Origin: Chlorobiota bacterium
GTDB lineage: Bacteria > Bacteroidota > Ignavibacteria > OLB7
DNA length: 64,000 nucleotides
Direction of reading: 5' to 3'
Assembly (NCBI GenBank): GCA_028287785.1
Contig: JAQBOZ010000021.1
Coordinates: forward strand, 20,096-84,095
Position numbers and translations under genes: made by a program. The notes beneath the pieces were generated by a model. The model made no database searches. It saw nothing but the letters and a program-made list of their open reading frames with translations, and had not been told where the DNA came from. Shown piece by piece: positions 25,678 through 34,190 of this stretch; within the stretch, counting starts at the first letter, position 1; each line of letters starts with the position of its first letter.

Positions 25678-26286
25678 TCAGAGAAGGCGGGCGATGACCA
25701 GGGCCAGCCCCAGCAGCGCCGCTATCGGTGGCAGCATCACGAGCGTCACGGCAATCACACCCCACAGCAGAAACCCGAGCAGATCGCCCATGCCGGGATG
25801 GCGAAGGGAAAGCCCGAGACCGAGCTTCCGCCGCATCGAGCCGATTGTCTGCGAGAGCAACGCATCGTTGAATGGCATCGCGTAGAGATTGGAGGATATT
25901 CGCCCCCGCGCAAATGCCCGGTACGTCCTGCCTGGCGCCAGCATCAGCCCGATGGCGAACGCGTAGAGATTGAGAATCCACGCGGGCCAGTGCCCCCGGC
26001 AGCCGCTGGCGATCTCCCACGCCCCGATCTCCGCCTCCCCCACCCAGGTCGCCGGATATTCCGTCAGCACATGATGCAGATCGTGATATTTCACCGCGAT
26101 GACGCGCGCCGGAATGTTCGGAAAGAAGATGGGAATCGGGCCGGCCTGAAGCCGTACCCAGGCATCATCATAGCCACCATTGTTGAACCCGTACCGCTGA
26201 AAGTAAAGCTCGCGCGCATCGCGAAGCGAAAGCCCCGGATCGTACCAGGTCAGCTCATCGCGTGATATCGAGTGTTCGGGATTCAT
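25678..26286 (-). CDS. COQ4-like protein
   Basis: This 202-residue protein contains H68-D69-x-x-H72-x11-E84, the exact HDxxHx11E metal-binding motif of COQ4. It lies in KYHDLHHVLTEYPATWVGEAE, which aligns well with the same region of eukaryotic COQ4. COQ4 organises or catalyses a step of ubiquinone synthesis (oxidative decarboxylation of C1 in recent work). Two or three hydrophobic helices (about 105-120 and 165-202) extend the C-terminus beyond what I expect for COQ4. No quinone-synthesis genes are adjacent. The start at 26286 has GAGG seven bases upstream. Confidence 0.75.
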   Translation of the reverse strand: MNPEHSISRDELTWYDPGLSLRDARELYFQRYGFNNGGYDDAWVRLQAGPIPIFFPNIPARVIAVKYHDLHHVLTEYPATWVGEAEIGAWEIASGCRGHWPAWILNLYAFAIGLMLAPGRTYRAFARGRISSNLYAMPFNDALLSQTIGSMRRKLGLGLSLRHPGMGDLLGFLLWGVIAVTLVMLPPIAALLGLALVIARLL

Positions 26287-26310
26287 GACGTGCCTCGGCA
26301 TCGTAACAAT

Positions 26311-26345
26311 GAAGGGGGACAACTCCCCCGCCCGTCTCCCCCTTC
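26311..26345 (-). terminator. Hairpin after the TonB-receptor-like gene
   Basis: GAAGGGGG pairs with CCCCCTTC (26311-26318 with 26338-26345), between the stop at 26358 and the COQ4-like start at 26286 on the minus strand. It has no clear T tract. Confidence 0.5.
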
Positions 26346-26357
26346 AACCATCCCCTG

Positions 26358-28511
26358 CTAATCCACCAGCGCCCAGTTGGCCCCCAGAAACACCCCGCGT
26401 CCGAACGTCGGATAGCGATCGATGGTATAGAACGGGACATCGAGAATGTTCCGCATTTCCAGACGAAGGTAGGCCGATCCGATGCGCGCCTGGAGATATG
26501 CTCCCCAGAGCGGGAACGGCATGCCGGCAACAACGGCATCGGCGGCGTTCATATAGAATCGATTGGAAACCACATCGTATCGCACGCGCGATGCGCTGCT
26601 TTGGTATTCGAGCGATGTGCCGAGCCGCAGATCCAGGTTGCCGCCGAGCAGACGGAGCTGGGCATAAAGCTCGCTCTCGCCATAGAACACCGGATGCGGC
26701 GTCGTTCCCCGGTCGCCAAAGGTTCCGATAAAATGGTTGTCCAGCGAGAAGACGCTGTAGGGAATGATGATCCGCGCGTCCGCACCGGTCACCGTTGTGC
26801 TTGGAAGCCCGCTTCCATCCGGGGCGGAGATACGATGGATATATCCCCCCAGCTCGATCCGCATCCTCCCGTCGCGCCAGCCAAGCGCGACCTCCGCGAG
26901 TTGACCGCGCGGGTCATCGGCCAGATAGCGGATGGTCAGGGTATCGGGATTCGACGTGCCGGCACTGTCCGCGGCCTTCAGACGCGATGTATTGCGGACC
27001 GTGAGCCGGAGCGAAATGGAATCGGTGACGTTCAGCACCCCCTCCACCACCTCCACCAGATAGGGAGCCAGCCGGTCATTGAAGAGCTTTGCCCCCAGGC
27101 GGACGGCAACGGCGCGCGCGGGTGCAAGCTCCGCCAGCGCCCCAAGATCGTACCGGAGCTTCTGCGTCGAGCCATCATCGCCCAGCCTGAACGTATCCAG
27201 ATAGGTCTCGATTCCCTCCTTCACCAGCTCGGCATTCGCGTTCCCGAGCAGCTTGACCAGCGGCGTAACGAGCGAAAGGCCGAGCCGTCCGCCAATGTGC
27301 TGATCGGTCTTCGGCTGCGATGAGAACGGGATTGCGGCGGCGTGACTGCCAACCAGCAGATCGCGCTCCAGATGGCTGTAGTAGAGCGATCCATCGATCC
27401 GGTAGCTGGTATCGGCATTGTGATACAGGCTGTCCTCGGGCGTGTGCACGTAGCCCGCCATTGCCGGATACCAGCGGGCTGTGAGGGAGATATCGTGCCG
27501 GAGCATCCGCTCCTGAAGCGAATCGTTCGTCGTCTGCGCGAACACCTCCACGGTGCTGCTTTCCGGCGTCAGGCCGCCGCTGGCGCCACGCGTGACATCG
27601 CTGAAGATCTCCGTGATGGAGGCCGCGAGCGCGTCGGAAAAATCCCATCGCAGGGAGCCACGACCATTCCAGCTCGACACCCGCTGATCGTTCTCAGCGA
27701 AGGAGCCGCTCCCAAGCGTGTAGACGCCGTTGCTGGAGCTTCGCCTGAAGCCGAGCGAGAGATTTCCCCGCCGCCCCACGTTCCGGTCGTAGGTGATGTC
27801 GCCGGCGGTGCTGCTTCCGGGCGCCTGCGCGTACCAGAGGCGCGTGTAGCTCCCTTCAACATCGTACCGCGGCTGCACGAAGTTGAGCGCTATCAGCGAC
27901 TCCCCGCTGCCGACGATCGCGGCGCGTGCCCCGCGCACCACCTCCACCCGTTCCAGAAACTCCGCCGGATAGAACTCCGGCTCATACGCCGCGCCGAACA
28001 ACCCCAGCAGCGGCCGCCCATCGTACAGATAGCTGATGGCGCCGGGCGCCGAGGTCCCGTAACTGAGCGTCCTGAGAAGCCCCGGCACCCCCTGCGAAAG
28101 CGGATAGGCCGGAAGCACGCGGGCGATGAAATCGTGCGGCGTGGTATATCGCTCCCAGATAAGATCGCGCTTGGTAATGAAGCTCACCCCCGGCACCGCG
28201 AACAGCTCGGCAACCGAGCCAAGCGGCGCCCCAAGCTCCCTGACGGGAAGCCGCGTGCGGAGAGAATCGAGGCGGGCGGTGCTGTCGGCGATAAGGGTAT
28301 CGATCCGGCCGGCGGAGTCGATTCTTGAAGGGATTGCCCCTTTCGCGAGCGAATCGATCCGGCCGGCGGCGTTGCCCCGTGCCGTATCGGGAGGCGCGGT
28401 CACTGGCTGCGCGATGGCCGGAAGTACGCGGAATGCAAACGTCAGCAACAGGAGAACAACGGGCCGGAGGACGCGATATCCTCGGCGTTGTTTGGTACGG
28501 CCTTGAGTCAT
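26358..28511 (-). CDS. TonB-dependent receptor-like outer-membrane protein
   Basis: This is a 717-residue protein with a signal peptide (basic start MTQGRTKQRRGYR, hydrophobic LLLLTFAF, cleavage near AIAQP). Residues 40-85 hold short repeats of the type GRIDSL/SRIDSA/GRIDTL/ARLDSL. A plug-like domain follows (about 95-220, with GAISYLYDGRPL and ERVEVVRGARAAIVGSG), then a beta-barrel of alternating strands to the end. No TonB box is obvious. The C-terminus (GVFLGANWALVD) lacks the usual terminal Phe. The substrate is unknown. The start at 28511 is chosen for the signal peptide. Confidence 0.8.
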   Translation of the reverse strand: MTQGRTKQRRGYRVLRPVVLLLLTFAFRVLPAIAQPVTAPPDTARGNAAGRIDSLAKGAIPSRIDSAGRIDTLIADSTARLDSLRTRLPVRELGAPLGSVAELFAVPGVSFITKRDLIWERYTTPHDFIARVLPAYPLSQGVPGLLRTLSYGTSAPGAISYLYDGRPLLGLFGAAYEPEFYPAEFLERVEVVRGARAAIVGSGESLIALNFVQPRYDVEGSYTRLWYAQAPGSSTAGDITYDRNVGRRGNLSLGFRRSSSNGVYTLGSGSFAENDQRVSSWNGRGSLRWDFSDALAASITEIFSDVTRGASGGLTPESSTVEVFAQTTNDSLQERMLRHDISLTARWYPAMAGYVHTPEDSLYHNADTSYRIDGSLYYSHLERDLLVGSHAAAIPFSSQPKTDQHIGGRLGLSLVTPLVKLLGNANAELVKEGIETYLDTFRLGDDGSTQKLRYDLGALAELAPARAVAVRLGAKLFNDRLAPYLVEVVEGVLNVTDSISLRLTVRNTSRLKAADSAGTSNPDTLTIRYLADDPRGQLAEVALGWRDGRMRIELGGYIHRISAPDGSGLPSTTVTGADARIIIPYSVFSLDNHFIGTFGDRGTTPHPVFYGESELYAQLRLLGGNLDLRLGTSLEYQSSASRVRYDVVSNRFYMNAADAVVAGMPFPLWGAYLQARIGSAYLRLEMRNILDVPFYTIDRYPTFGRGVFLGANWALVD

Positions 28512-28715
28512 GGCGGCGATATTACGCCGGTCGCGGCAAGCGTGCAAATATGAAGGTTGAAAGGGAGCGTTTCGATCGGATCGATCCATGTAAAAAGCAC
28601 CTTACGATACCCCCTTTTACGTAATCTCGTGTTGTGGCGACGGTGATTCATACCGATCGCGTGAGTTTTTCAACGGGATAACGATGTTCCCAATTCATCT
28701 CCAGGGAGAACCCAT

Positions 28716-30056
28716 ATGAACAACCCGATACAACGGCGATGCTCCGACGCGCGCAGGCATGACAGGTTGGTTGCCTGCGCGGCGATAATGCTCTGGACCC
28801 TGGCCCTCGCCTCCATGCCGGCAAACGCGCAGTGGCAGGCGGTGGAGAGCCCGAAGCTCAAGGGGGCGCTCCTCTATGGTCTGGACATCCCCGCCGACAC
28901 AGCCATCTATGCCATCGGGTATAACGCGGCCGGAAGATCGGCCATCTACAAGTCGACGGATGCCGGAACGGTCTGGAGCGCCATCACCGTCCCCGGAATG
29001 TCCCTGTTCGATATGGAATTTGTCGACGCATCGACGGGATTTGTCGCGGGGCGCGGAACGCAATGCGGATGCCCGACGGTCAGCAGGACGACCGATGGAG
29101 GAGCGCACTGGAAGCTCGATACGATCCGCAATGCGGGCGGGGGAATCGACAAGATCAGCGCAAGCACCGGCCTGACCTCCTTCCACTTCAGCAGCCCCGA
29201 CACGGGCTATGTGGTCGGGGTGGGTGGAATTATCGCAAAGACAACCAACGGGGGCGTCACATGGCACGCCGAGACCACCGGGGAGGCGGGGGATTATTTT
29301 GCCGGCATCGCCATCACCCGGCCGGGACATGGTTTTGCGCTCGCCGCCGCCGCCACGACGGATTACGTGAATCAATTCTACCACTCGAACGATGATGGCG
29401 AGCACTGGACAAAAATTTCCGGCCCAGGGGAGAATTCATCCTTTCGGAACGTCACATTCCCCACGGGCGATACGGGCTTTCTGCTCGGCGGCGATAGCAC
29501 GGGAGCGATCTACAAGACAACCGATGGAGGAGAAACCTGGTCGCGGAAATATACCGGAGCCCGCAATGTGGACATATTTCAGGTCGCGTTCCGCGATGCG
29601 ATGGAGGGATTTGCGGTGGGCATGTCAGGCACCGTGCTTCATACCGGCAATGGCGGCGATACATGGACTGTTGAGAATGAAGGGGATTCCATCATCCTCT
29701 CGGACGTGGCGATTACCTCGGATATGGTGTACGTCATAGGCCCCGGAGGTCTCTTCCGCCGTTCACTGGCGCAGTCCGGCGTGGAGAGCCCCGCGCGTCC
29801 AACCGGCCGGAGCATCATCATCACCCCCAATCCCCTCCTGGATCACGCGGTCATTCATCCGGCCGCTCTGCTTCCCGGCTCCGACTATTGTTTCGAGCTC
29901 CATGATCTTCTCGGAAGGGAGGTACGAAAGATCGATGGGATGCTTGAGGAAAAGGGGATCGATCTGTGGCGCGGCAACCTCGGCTCGGGGACATATTTCT
30001 ACAGGCTGAGTGCCGGCAACCGGGTGGTGGGATTCGGAACGGTGGTGATCCGCTGA
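28716..30056 (+). CDS. T9SS-secreted Ycf48/BNR-repeat protein
   Basis: The 446-residue protein has a signal peptide (cleavage near ANAQW, about residue 37). A beta-propeller of Ycf48/BNR type repeats follows, each with a variant of 'GxTWxxxxxG' (for example STDAGTVWSAI, TTDGGAHWKL, TTNGGVTWHAE, TTDGGETWSRK). Residues about 355-446 form a type A T9SS sorting domain (ITPNPLLDHAVIHPA, DLLGREVRKIDG, GSGTYFYRLSAGN, ending TVVIR). It should be exported across the outer membrane and anchored or released. AGGGAGAA lies just upstream of the ATG. It is divergent from the receptor gene at 28511. Confidence 0.88.
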   Translation: MNNPIQRRCSDARRHDRLVACAAIMLWTLALASMPANAQWQAVESPKLKGALLYGLDIPADTAIYAIGYNAAGRSAIYKSTDAGTVWSAITVPGMSLFDMEFVDASTGFVAGRGTQCGCPTVSRTTDGGAHWKLDTIRNAGGGIDKISASTGLTSFHFSSPDTGYVVGVGGIIAKTTNGGVTWHAETTGEAGDYFAGIAITRPGHGFALAAAATTDYVNQFYHSNDDGEHWTKISGPGENSSFRNVTFPTGDTGFLLGGDSTGAIYKTTDGGETWSRKYTGARNVDIFQVAFRDAMEGFAVGMSGTVLHTGNGGDTWTVENEGDSIILSDVAITSDMVYVIGPGGLFRRSLAQSGVESPARPTGRSIIITPNPLLDHAVIHPAALLPGSDYCFELHDLLGREVRKIDGMLEEKGIDLWRGNLGSGTYFYRLSAGNRVVGFGTVVIR

Positions 30057-30092
30057 TCCGCGTTCTCCCACGGAGGGCGGGGAGGTCTCGAT

Positions 30093-30126
30093 CGGGCATT
30101 GAAACGGCTTGACGTTCCAATGCCCG
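30093..30126. terminator. Bidirectional hairpin between the BNR gene and ppa
   Basis: CGGGCATTG pairs with CAATGCCCG across the gap between two convergent genes, with an inner AACG/CGTT extension. Confidence 0.65.
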
Positions 30127-30152
30127 TGACGTATTTCATCGGCAACCGGAAC

Positions 30153-30713
30153 CTACTCGCCCGCTGCCCCGGCCTTCGAGTCGCGGTAGCGCGCGATCGA
30201 TTCGGTGATGATCCTATGGGCGTAGCCAACATCCTCCCATCCCTGGAACTGCGTCTGCTTCCCCTCCAGATCCTTGTAGACCGAGTAGAAATACTCGATC
30301 TCGATCAACGTATGCGGCTTCATGTCGTCGAGCGAGAAATAATGATGATAGCGCATGTCGTTGATCGCCACGGCAATCACCTTGTCATCGAGCATGCCTC
30401 CATCCACCATTTTCATCACGCCGATCGGACGAACGTCGATCAGGCAGCCGGTAAAGGTTGGCTCATCGATCAGCACGAGGATATCGAGGGGATCGCCATC
30501 GATATAGAGGGTGTTCGGCACAAAGCCGTAGGCCGTGGGATAGTGCATCGGAGATGCAAGGACGCGGTCCAGCTTGAAGCAGTTGTACTCGATGCAGTAT
30601 TCGTACTTGCTTCTGGAACCGCGAGGGATCTCGATGATCGCGTTCAGCTTCTCCGGGGCGTTGGGGCCGGCGGGAAGGTCGATATAGCTGACATTGGGGT
30701 TGATACTCTGCAA
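30153..30713 (-). CDS. ppa: Inorganic pyrophosphatase (family I)
   Basis: This 186-residue soluble pyrophosphatase hydrolyses PPi and drives biosynthesis forward. Family I signatures are IEIPRGSRSKYEY near 28-40, YGFVPNTLYIDGDPLDILVL near 63-82 with the metal-binding Asp cluster, and later DxKI-like DDKVIAV. The likely start is a TTG (30711-30713), since no ATG or GTG sits in frame just upstream and the N-terminal INPNVSYIDLPAG fits the family start. It is the last gene of a minus-strand run after a ferredoxin. Confidence 0.95.
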   Translation of the reverse strand: MQSINPNVSYIDLPAGPNAPEKLNAIIEIPRGSRSKYEYCIEYNCFKLDRVLASPMHYPTAYGFVPNTLYIDGDPLDILVLIDEPTFTGCLIDVRPIGVMKMVDGGMLDDKVIAVAINDMRYHHYFSLDDMKPHTLIEIEYFYSVYKDLEGKQTQFQGWEDVGYAHRIITESIARYRDSKAGAAGE

Positions 30714-30737
30714 AACTTGTGTCTACCGAAAATGAAT

Positions 30738-30783
30738 AAAAAATGCCCGGAATATTTCCACGCGCCGGCCCGGCATCGGAACG
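30738..30783 (-). terminator. Terminator after the thioredoxin-like ferredoxin gene
   Basis: On the minus strand an imperfect ATGCC...GGCAT stem with GC-rich extension runs into six T residues (A residues at 30738-30743 on the plus strand). It lies between the ferredoxin stop at 30791 and ppa. Confidence 0.5.
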
Positions 30784-30790
30784 CCGGCCA

Positions 30791-31156
30791 TCACGCTCCG
30801 TCCGGTTCGCCCGGCCCGAACGTCAACGAATCGGGCGTGTAGCGACGGTCGGCTATCAGGAGCCGCTCCACCGGGACATCGCCGATGAAATGCGATTCGA
30901 TGATCTCATCAACATCGTCAACAGTCAGGCCACCGTACCAGACGCAGTCGGGATAGACAACCGCGGAAACGCCGTACTGGCAGGCGTCCAGGCAGCCGGC
31001 GGCGTTGGCGCGGATGGTCCCCTTCAGGCCACGTTCCTTCAATGCCGCCTTGAATCGCGCCCGCACGTCCGCTCCCCCTTTCCGGCCGCAGCAGCCGCGG
31101 GGATCTTCGGGGTCGCGCATGTTCTCGCAGATAAAGATGTGTCGCTGATATCGCAT
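30791..31156 (-). CDS. Thioredoxin-like [2Fe-2S] ferredoxin
   Basis: The 121-residue protein starts with the strand RHIFICENMRDP and places cysteines at 10, 22/23, 55 and 59, the pattern of thioredoxin-fold 2Fe-2S ferredoxins (as in NuoE C-terminal domains and Azotobacter FeFdI relatives). An R-A-N-A-A-G-C-L-D-A-C-Q segment surrounds the last two ligands, and VVYPDCVWYGGLT is typical for the stand-alone version. It is a soluble electron carrier, and its partner is unknown. It follows a small possible ubiquitin-fold gene by 43 bp. Confidence 0.9.
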   Translation of the reverse strand: MRYQRHIFICENMRDPEDPRGCCGRKGGADVRARFKAALKERGLKGTIRANAAGCLDACQYGVSAVVYPDCVWYGGLTVDDVDEIIESHFIGDVPVERLLIADRRYTPDSLTFGPGEPDGA

Positions 31157-31199
31157 GATCGTTCAAGAGTATTGATGTCGGCGGGGCATCCCCCCGCGC

Positions 31200-31517
31200 T
31201 CACTTGTGGCAGGCCTGCCCGTCGGCCATGAAGAGGAGATCCCCCTGCATGGTTCCCTTCTCGCCGAAGCGATCGGTCATCCTGTACTCGAAATCCCTGG
31301 TCATGTTATAGAGCCCGATCTTCTCATAATCCGGCGAATAGTAATGGATCTGGTCGGCGATCAGCGGCAGCGCCCGCTCCACGATATCATCCACCATGAT
31401 CGTGGCCCTGACGATCTCGCCGCTGAAGCCCTTGCAGACCATCACATCGATCGTGTCGCCGGTGATCGGAACCCTCATCCGAGGGAGCGAGTCATAGCCT
31501 GTTGATGCATCTTCCAT
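31200..31517 (-). CDS. Small protein with possible ubiquitin-like (beta-grasp) fold
   Basis: The 105-residue protein has no recognised name. Residues 22-100 follow a beta-grasp order. Strand IDVMVCKG is followed by strand EIVRATIMVDD, then helix IVERALPLIADQI. A 'D-Y-E-K-I-G-L-Y-N' strand comes next, and it closes with TMQGDLLFMADG. This resembles EsaB/YukD-type ubiquitin-like proteins (the 'GDxLxL' closing strand is typical). The C-terminus is GQACHK, not Gly-Gly, so conjugation is unlikely. No E1, E2 or JAB-like gene is adjacent. The fold call is by pattern alone. Confidence 0.6.
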   Translation of the reverse strand: MEDASTGYDSLPRMRVPITGDTIDVMVCKGFSGEIVRATIMVDDIVERALPLIADQIHYYSPDYEKIGLYNMTRDFEYRMTDRFGEKGTMQGDLLFMADGQACHK

Positions 31518-31548
31518 GAGGTCATCTCACCCTTATTGAGCCAGTGCG

Positions 31549-32679
31549 TTACTTTGTCCCGGAGCTTGCGCGCCGCTCCAGCTCCGCGGCGTACTCATTG
31601 CGGAGCCGGTCCGCCTCGCGCGGGTAGAGCTTTTCGGCCAGATCGATCCATGTCACCACGAAATCCCTCCGCGCCGTCGATGTCTGAAAAGCGGATGTGG
31701 CGATGACCGTATCGGCATGGTCCACGAGCGAATCGGTGTTTGCCGATGTGATGCTCCGCAGTTCCAGCCGAAGCCCGACCTGATCGCCCGGCAGCGGCGT
31801 GACGATCCCGGTCAGGAATCGATCGATGCCGATGTTGAAGAGCGCCCGGCGCTCCAGCCCCGCCATCGGCGCGTAATCCTCAACGGCCAGGATATTGACG
31901 GTACGGAAGATCTCGCGCCGCGATTCGTAATCCAGCGCCACCAGCTCCGGCACGTTGATCCGCGCATATTCCCCAAGCGCCTTCACCCCCTCGGAGGCCA
32001 TATCCTGACGCTCCGTCGCAATCCGCCCGAGCTTCGGGTCCTTCGCGATCACCAGCCCGGACACCACCAGCGGCTCCGTGACAACGGGCATCGCCTCGTT
32101 GTGCGCCACGCCGAAATATTTATAGAGCGATTTCCTGACGGCATCGTAGAGAGCCGGTCCCAGAAACATGGTCCCGGCGGTATCGCGATAGCGGATCATG
32201 CTGAAGGAGATATCGCGGAAGATGGCCCGGCCGCTGGCGGGATCGACAATGCGCAGCTCGACGGCCAGCACATTGCTGAAGCGGGCGGCGCGCGTGAAGA
32301 CGACGCCGTCCACGTTCAATCGCTTCGCCAGCTCCTCGATCGGAACCCCCTTCTTTCCCTCCGCGACCGCGGCGTCGGCCAGCGAGTCGCGGAAGTTGAT
32401 GGTAACGTATCCGGCCGACGGGATGGAATCGATCGTCTGGCGGATCGCCTGATCGACGAAGAACGGCGTGATGATGGCGGCGCTGTCGCGGGCCTCGGAA
32501 CCGCCCAGCACAAGCCGGCGCGGGCGGGCAACGGCCGCCTGACTGGAAGCGGGCCGGAGCGTATCGGAGGTGCGCCCGCCGTCGTTCGATCCGGTGGCGC
32601 ACGAGCAGAGCGCCACAAGAAGGATTGTCACGATGATTCCGAAGAGGATACGATAGAGCATTGCCGTCGATATCTTCAT
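31549..32679 (-). CDS. Lipoprotein with TolB-N/CsgG-like architecture (hypothetical)
   Basis: This 376-residue lipoprotein has its signal at about residues 8-26, with lipobox L-C-S-C (Cys27). Two similar alpha/beta segments follow. The first has ITPFFVDQAIRQTIDS, then LAKRLNVDGVVFTRAARFSN and LAVELRIVDPASGRAIFRD. The second runs from LVIAKDPKLGR through VGLRLELRSIT. 'Rebuild the operator: variable name, then value computed from a property' domains of this sort occur in TolB-N, FlgO and CsgG-like periplasmic proteins, but I cannot assign one. The start at 32679 precedes the signal directly. It is divergent from the second glycosyltransferase. Confidence 0.7.
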   Translation of the reverse strand: MKISTAMLYRILFGIIVTILLVALCSCATGSNDGGRTSDTLRPASSQAAVARPRRLVLGGSEARDSAAIITPFFVDQAIRQTIDSIPSAGYVTINFRDSLADAAVAEGKKGVPIEELAKRLNVDGVVFTRAARFSNVLAVELRIVDPASGRAIFRDISFSMIRYRDTAGTMFLGPALYDAVRKSLYKYFGVAHNEAMPVVTEPLVVSGLVIAKDPKLGRIATERQDMASEGVKALGEYARINVPELVALDYESRREIFRTVNILAVEDYAPMAGLERRALFNIGIDRFLTGIVTPLPGDQVGLRLELRSITSANTDSLVDHADTVIATSAFQTSTARRDFVVTWIDLAEKLYPREADRLRNEYAAELERRASSGTK

Positions 32680-32895
32680 GAAACGCGCGATGCGCCGCGC
32701 GCGGATTGCCGGTCGAAAAGCGAGGCCAGACGATGGGGGCCACCGGCCTCCGGTATCAGCGGAATAAAATACGATGAAGGCCCGGCGCGCGATGTATTTT
32801 TCTACTACGGACGGCCGCTCCCCGCCCGCCGCGGCCACGAACCGGAATTCATCTTCTTTTTCCGATTTCCGGATACGCCGTCGCCGCCCAAACCG

Positions 32896-32903
32896 TACTT
32901 TTG
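32896..32903 (+). promoter_or_regulatory. Candidate -7 box (TACTTTTG)
   Basis: TACTTTTG fits TAnnTTTG and lies 57 bases before the glycosyltransferase ATG in a divergent intergenic region. No matching -33 box was found, so this is weak. Confidence 0.3.
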
Positions 32904-32960
32904 CAGCCGGAGCGGAACGGACACCCTTGTTTTGAACGAAGATTATTTACCGATACCCCG

Positions 32961-34094
32961 ATGCGCGTTGCAACGGTATGTTTTTCCAGAACTGTCGGAG
33001 GTCTTGAGCTGGCGACGCTGCGGCGTGGCGCCGAGCTGCGCGAGCGGGGACATCATGTGATATCGGTGCTGCCGGACGCCCCCGATCTGATCGCCAGGGC
33101 CGAGGCCCTTGGGCTTCCCGTGGACAGAATCGCCCCCACGCTCCCCTATCTCGATCTCCCGGCAGCGCGCAAGCTGAACATCGTCCTCCAGCGCGAGGAG
33201 ATCGAGCTGATTCTCGTGGCGCGCACGCGCGATCTCTCCACCGCGATGATCGCCGCCGGACGCGATATCGCCGTGGTCCTCTACCAGCAGATGCAGTCCG
33301 GCCTGGACAAGCACGACTGGTTCCACAACAAGGTCTTTCGCCGACTGGATGGCTGCGTGGCAATCACCCGCCGCGGTCGCGATGAGCTGGCCGCCAACAC
33401 CGTCATCGCCCCCGAAACCATCAGCGTGATACCGTACGGCATCGACACGGCCCGGTTCTCCCCCGACGCCATCGACCGCCGGGAGGCACGGTCCCGGTTA
33501 TCGGTGGCCGCCACCGGCTTTACCGTGGGAATCGTCGGCGGGTTCAATCCGGGAAAGGGGCAGCGGGAATTTCTGCGGGCGCTGGGAATAGCGGCGAAGC
33601 GCGAGCCGGAACTATCGGGGACGCTCAACGCTCTGCTCATCGGCGAGCGGCCGGGAGATTCCAGCGAGTATATCGCCGAACTGCATGCGCTCCGCGACGC
33701 GCTTCCATTTGCCGAGCGGGTTCAGCTTCTCCCCTTTGCGGACGACCCGCGTTTCGCCTACGGCGCGCTCGATCTGTTTGTCCTGGCATCCCATTCGGAG
33801 ACCTTCGGCATGGTGCTTCAGGAGGCGATGGCGATGTGCGTCCCGGTTATCGCCACAAACGCCGGCGGCGTGCCGGAGATCGTGATCGATGGGGAGACGG
33901 GGCTTCTCGTGGAGCCGGCAAATGCCGAGGCGATCGCCGAAGGGATCGTCAGGCTCTATCGCAACCCGGAGCTTCGCGCGACGCTTGCGGAACGGGCGCG
34001 GCGCTTCATCGTGGAGACTTATGATTCCGAGCGGCAGTATACGGCATTCGAGAAGGCGCTGGCGGATGCCCTCGAAAGGCGGAGGAATGGGTAG
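32961..34094 (+). CDS. Glycosyltransferase family 4 (GT-B)
   Basis: This is a 377-residue GT4 enzyme. The N-terminal half begins MRVATVCFSRTVGGLELAT, with the G-G-x-E acceptor-side motif. The donor half has VGIVGGFNPGKGQREFLRA and the E-x7-E signature in SHSETFGMVLQEAMAMCVPVIATNAGGVPEIV. It should add a sugar with retention of configuration to LPS, capsule or another glycan. The donor is unknown. It stands alone, divergent from a lipoprotein gene and convergent with the giant T9SS gene across a terminator. Confidence 0.93.
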   Translation: MRVATVCFSRTVGGLELATLRRGAELRERGHHVISVLPDAPDLIARAEALGLPVDRIAPTLPYLDLPAARKLNIVLQREEIELILVARTRDLSTAMIAAGRDIAVVLYQQMQSGLDKHDWFHNKVFRRLDGCVAITRRGRDELAANTVIAPETISVIPYGIDTARFSPDAIDRREARSRLSVAATGFTVGIVGGFNPGKGQREFLRALGIAAKREPELSGTLNALLIGERPGDSSEYIAELHALRDALPFAERVQLLPFADDPRFAYGALDLFVLASHSETFGMVLQEAMAMCVPVIATNAGGVPEIVIDGETGLLVEPANAEAIAEGIVRLYRNPELRATLAERARRFIVETYDSERQYTAFEKALADALERRRNG

Positions 34095-34133
34095 ATATCC
34101 CCCAATGCTGAAACATTGCGCCCGAAAACAACA

Positions 34134-34165
34134 GCGCCCCCTCCGATATGATTCGAAGGGGGCGC
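34134..34165. terminator. Bidirectional terminator between convergent genes
   Basis: GCGCCCCCT pairs with AGGGGGCGC (34134-34142 with 34157-34165), followed by ATTCTTAT on the plus strand. It serves the glycosyltransferase gene and probably the giant T9SS gene. Confidence 0.75.
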
Positions 34166-34190
34166 ATTCTTATGGCGACGAGCCGGTGAT

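Noticed and set aside
31200..32679. A bacterial ubiquitin-conjugation operon around the ubiquitin-fold candidate
   Set aside because: No E1, E2, JAB or DUB-like gene is adjacent and the protein does not end in Gly-Gly.
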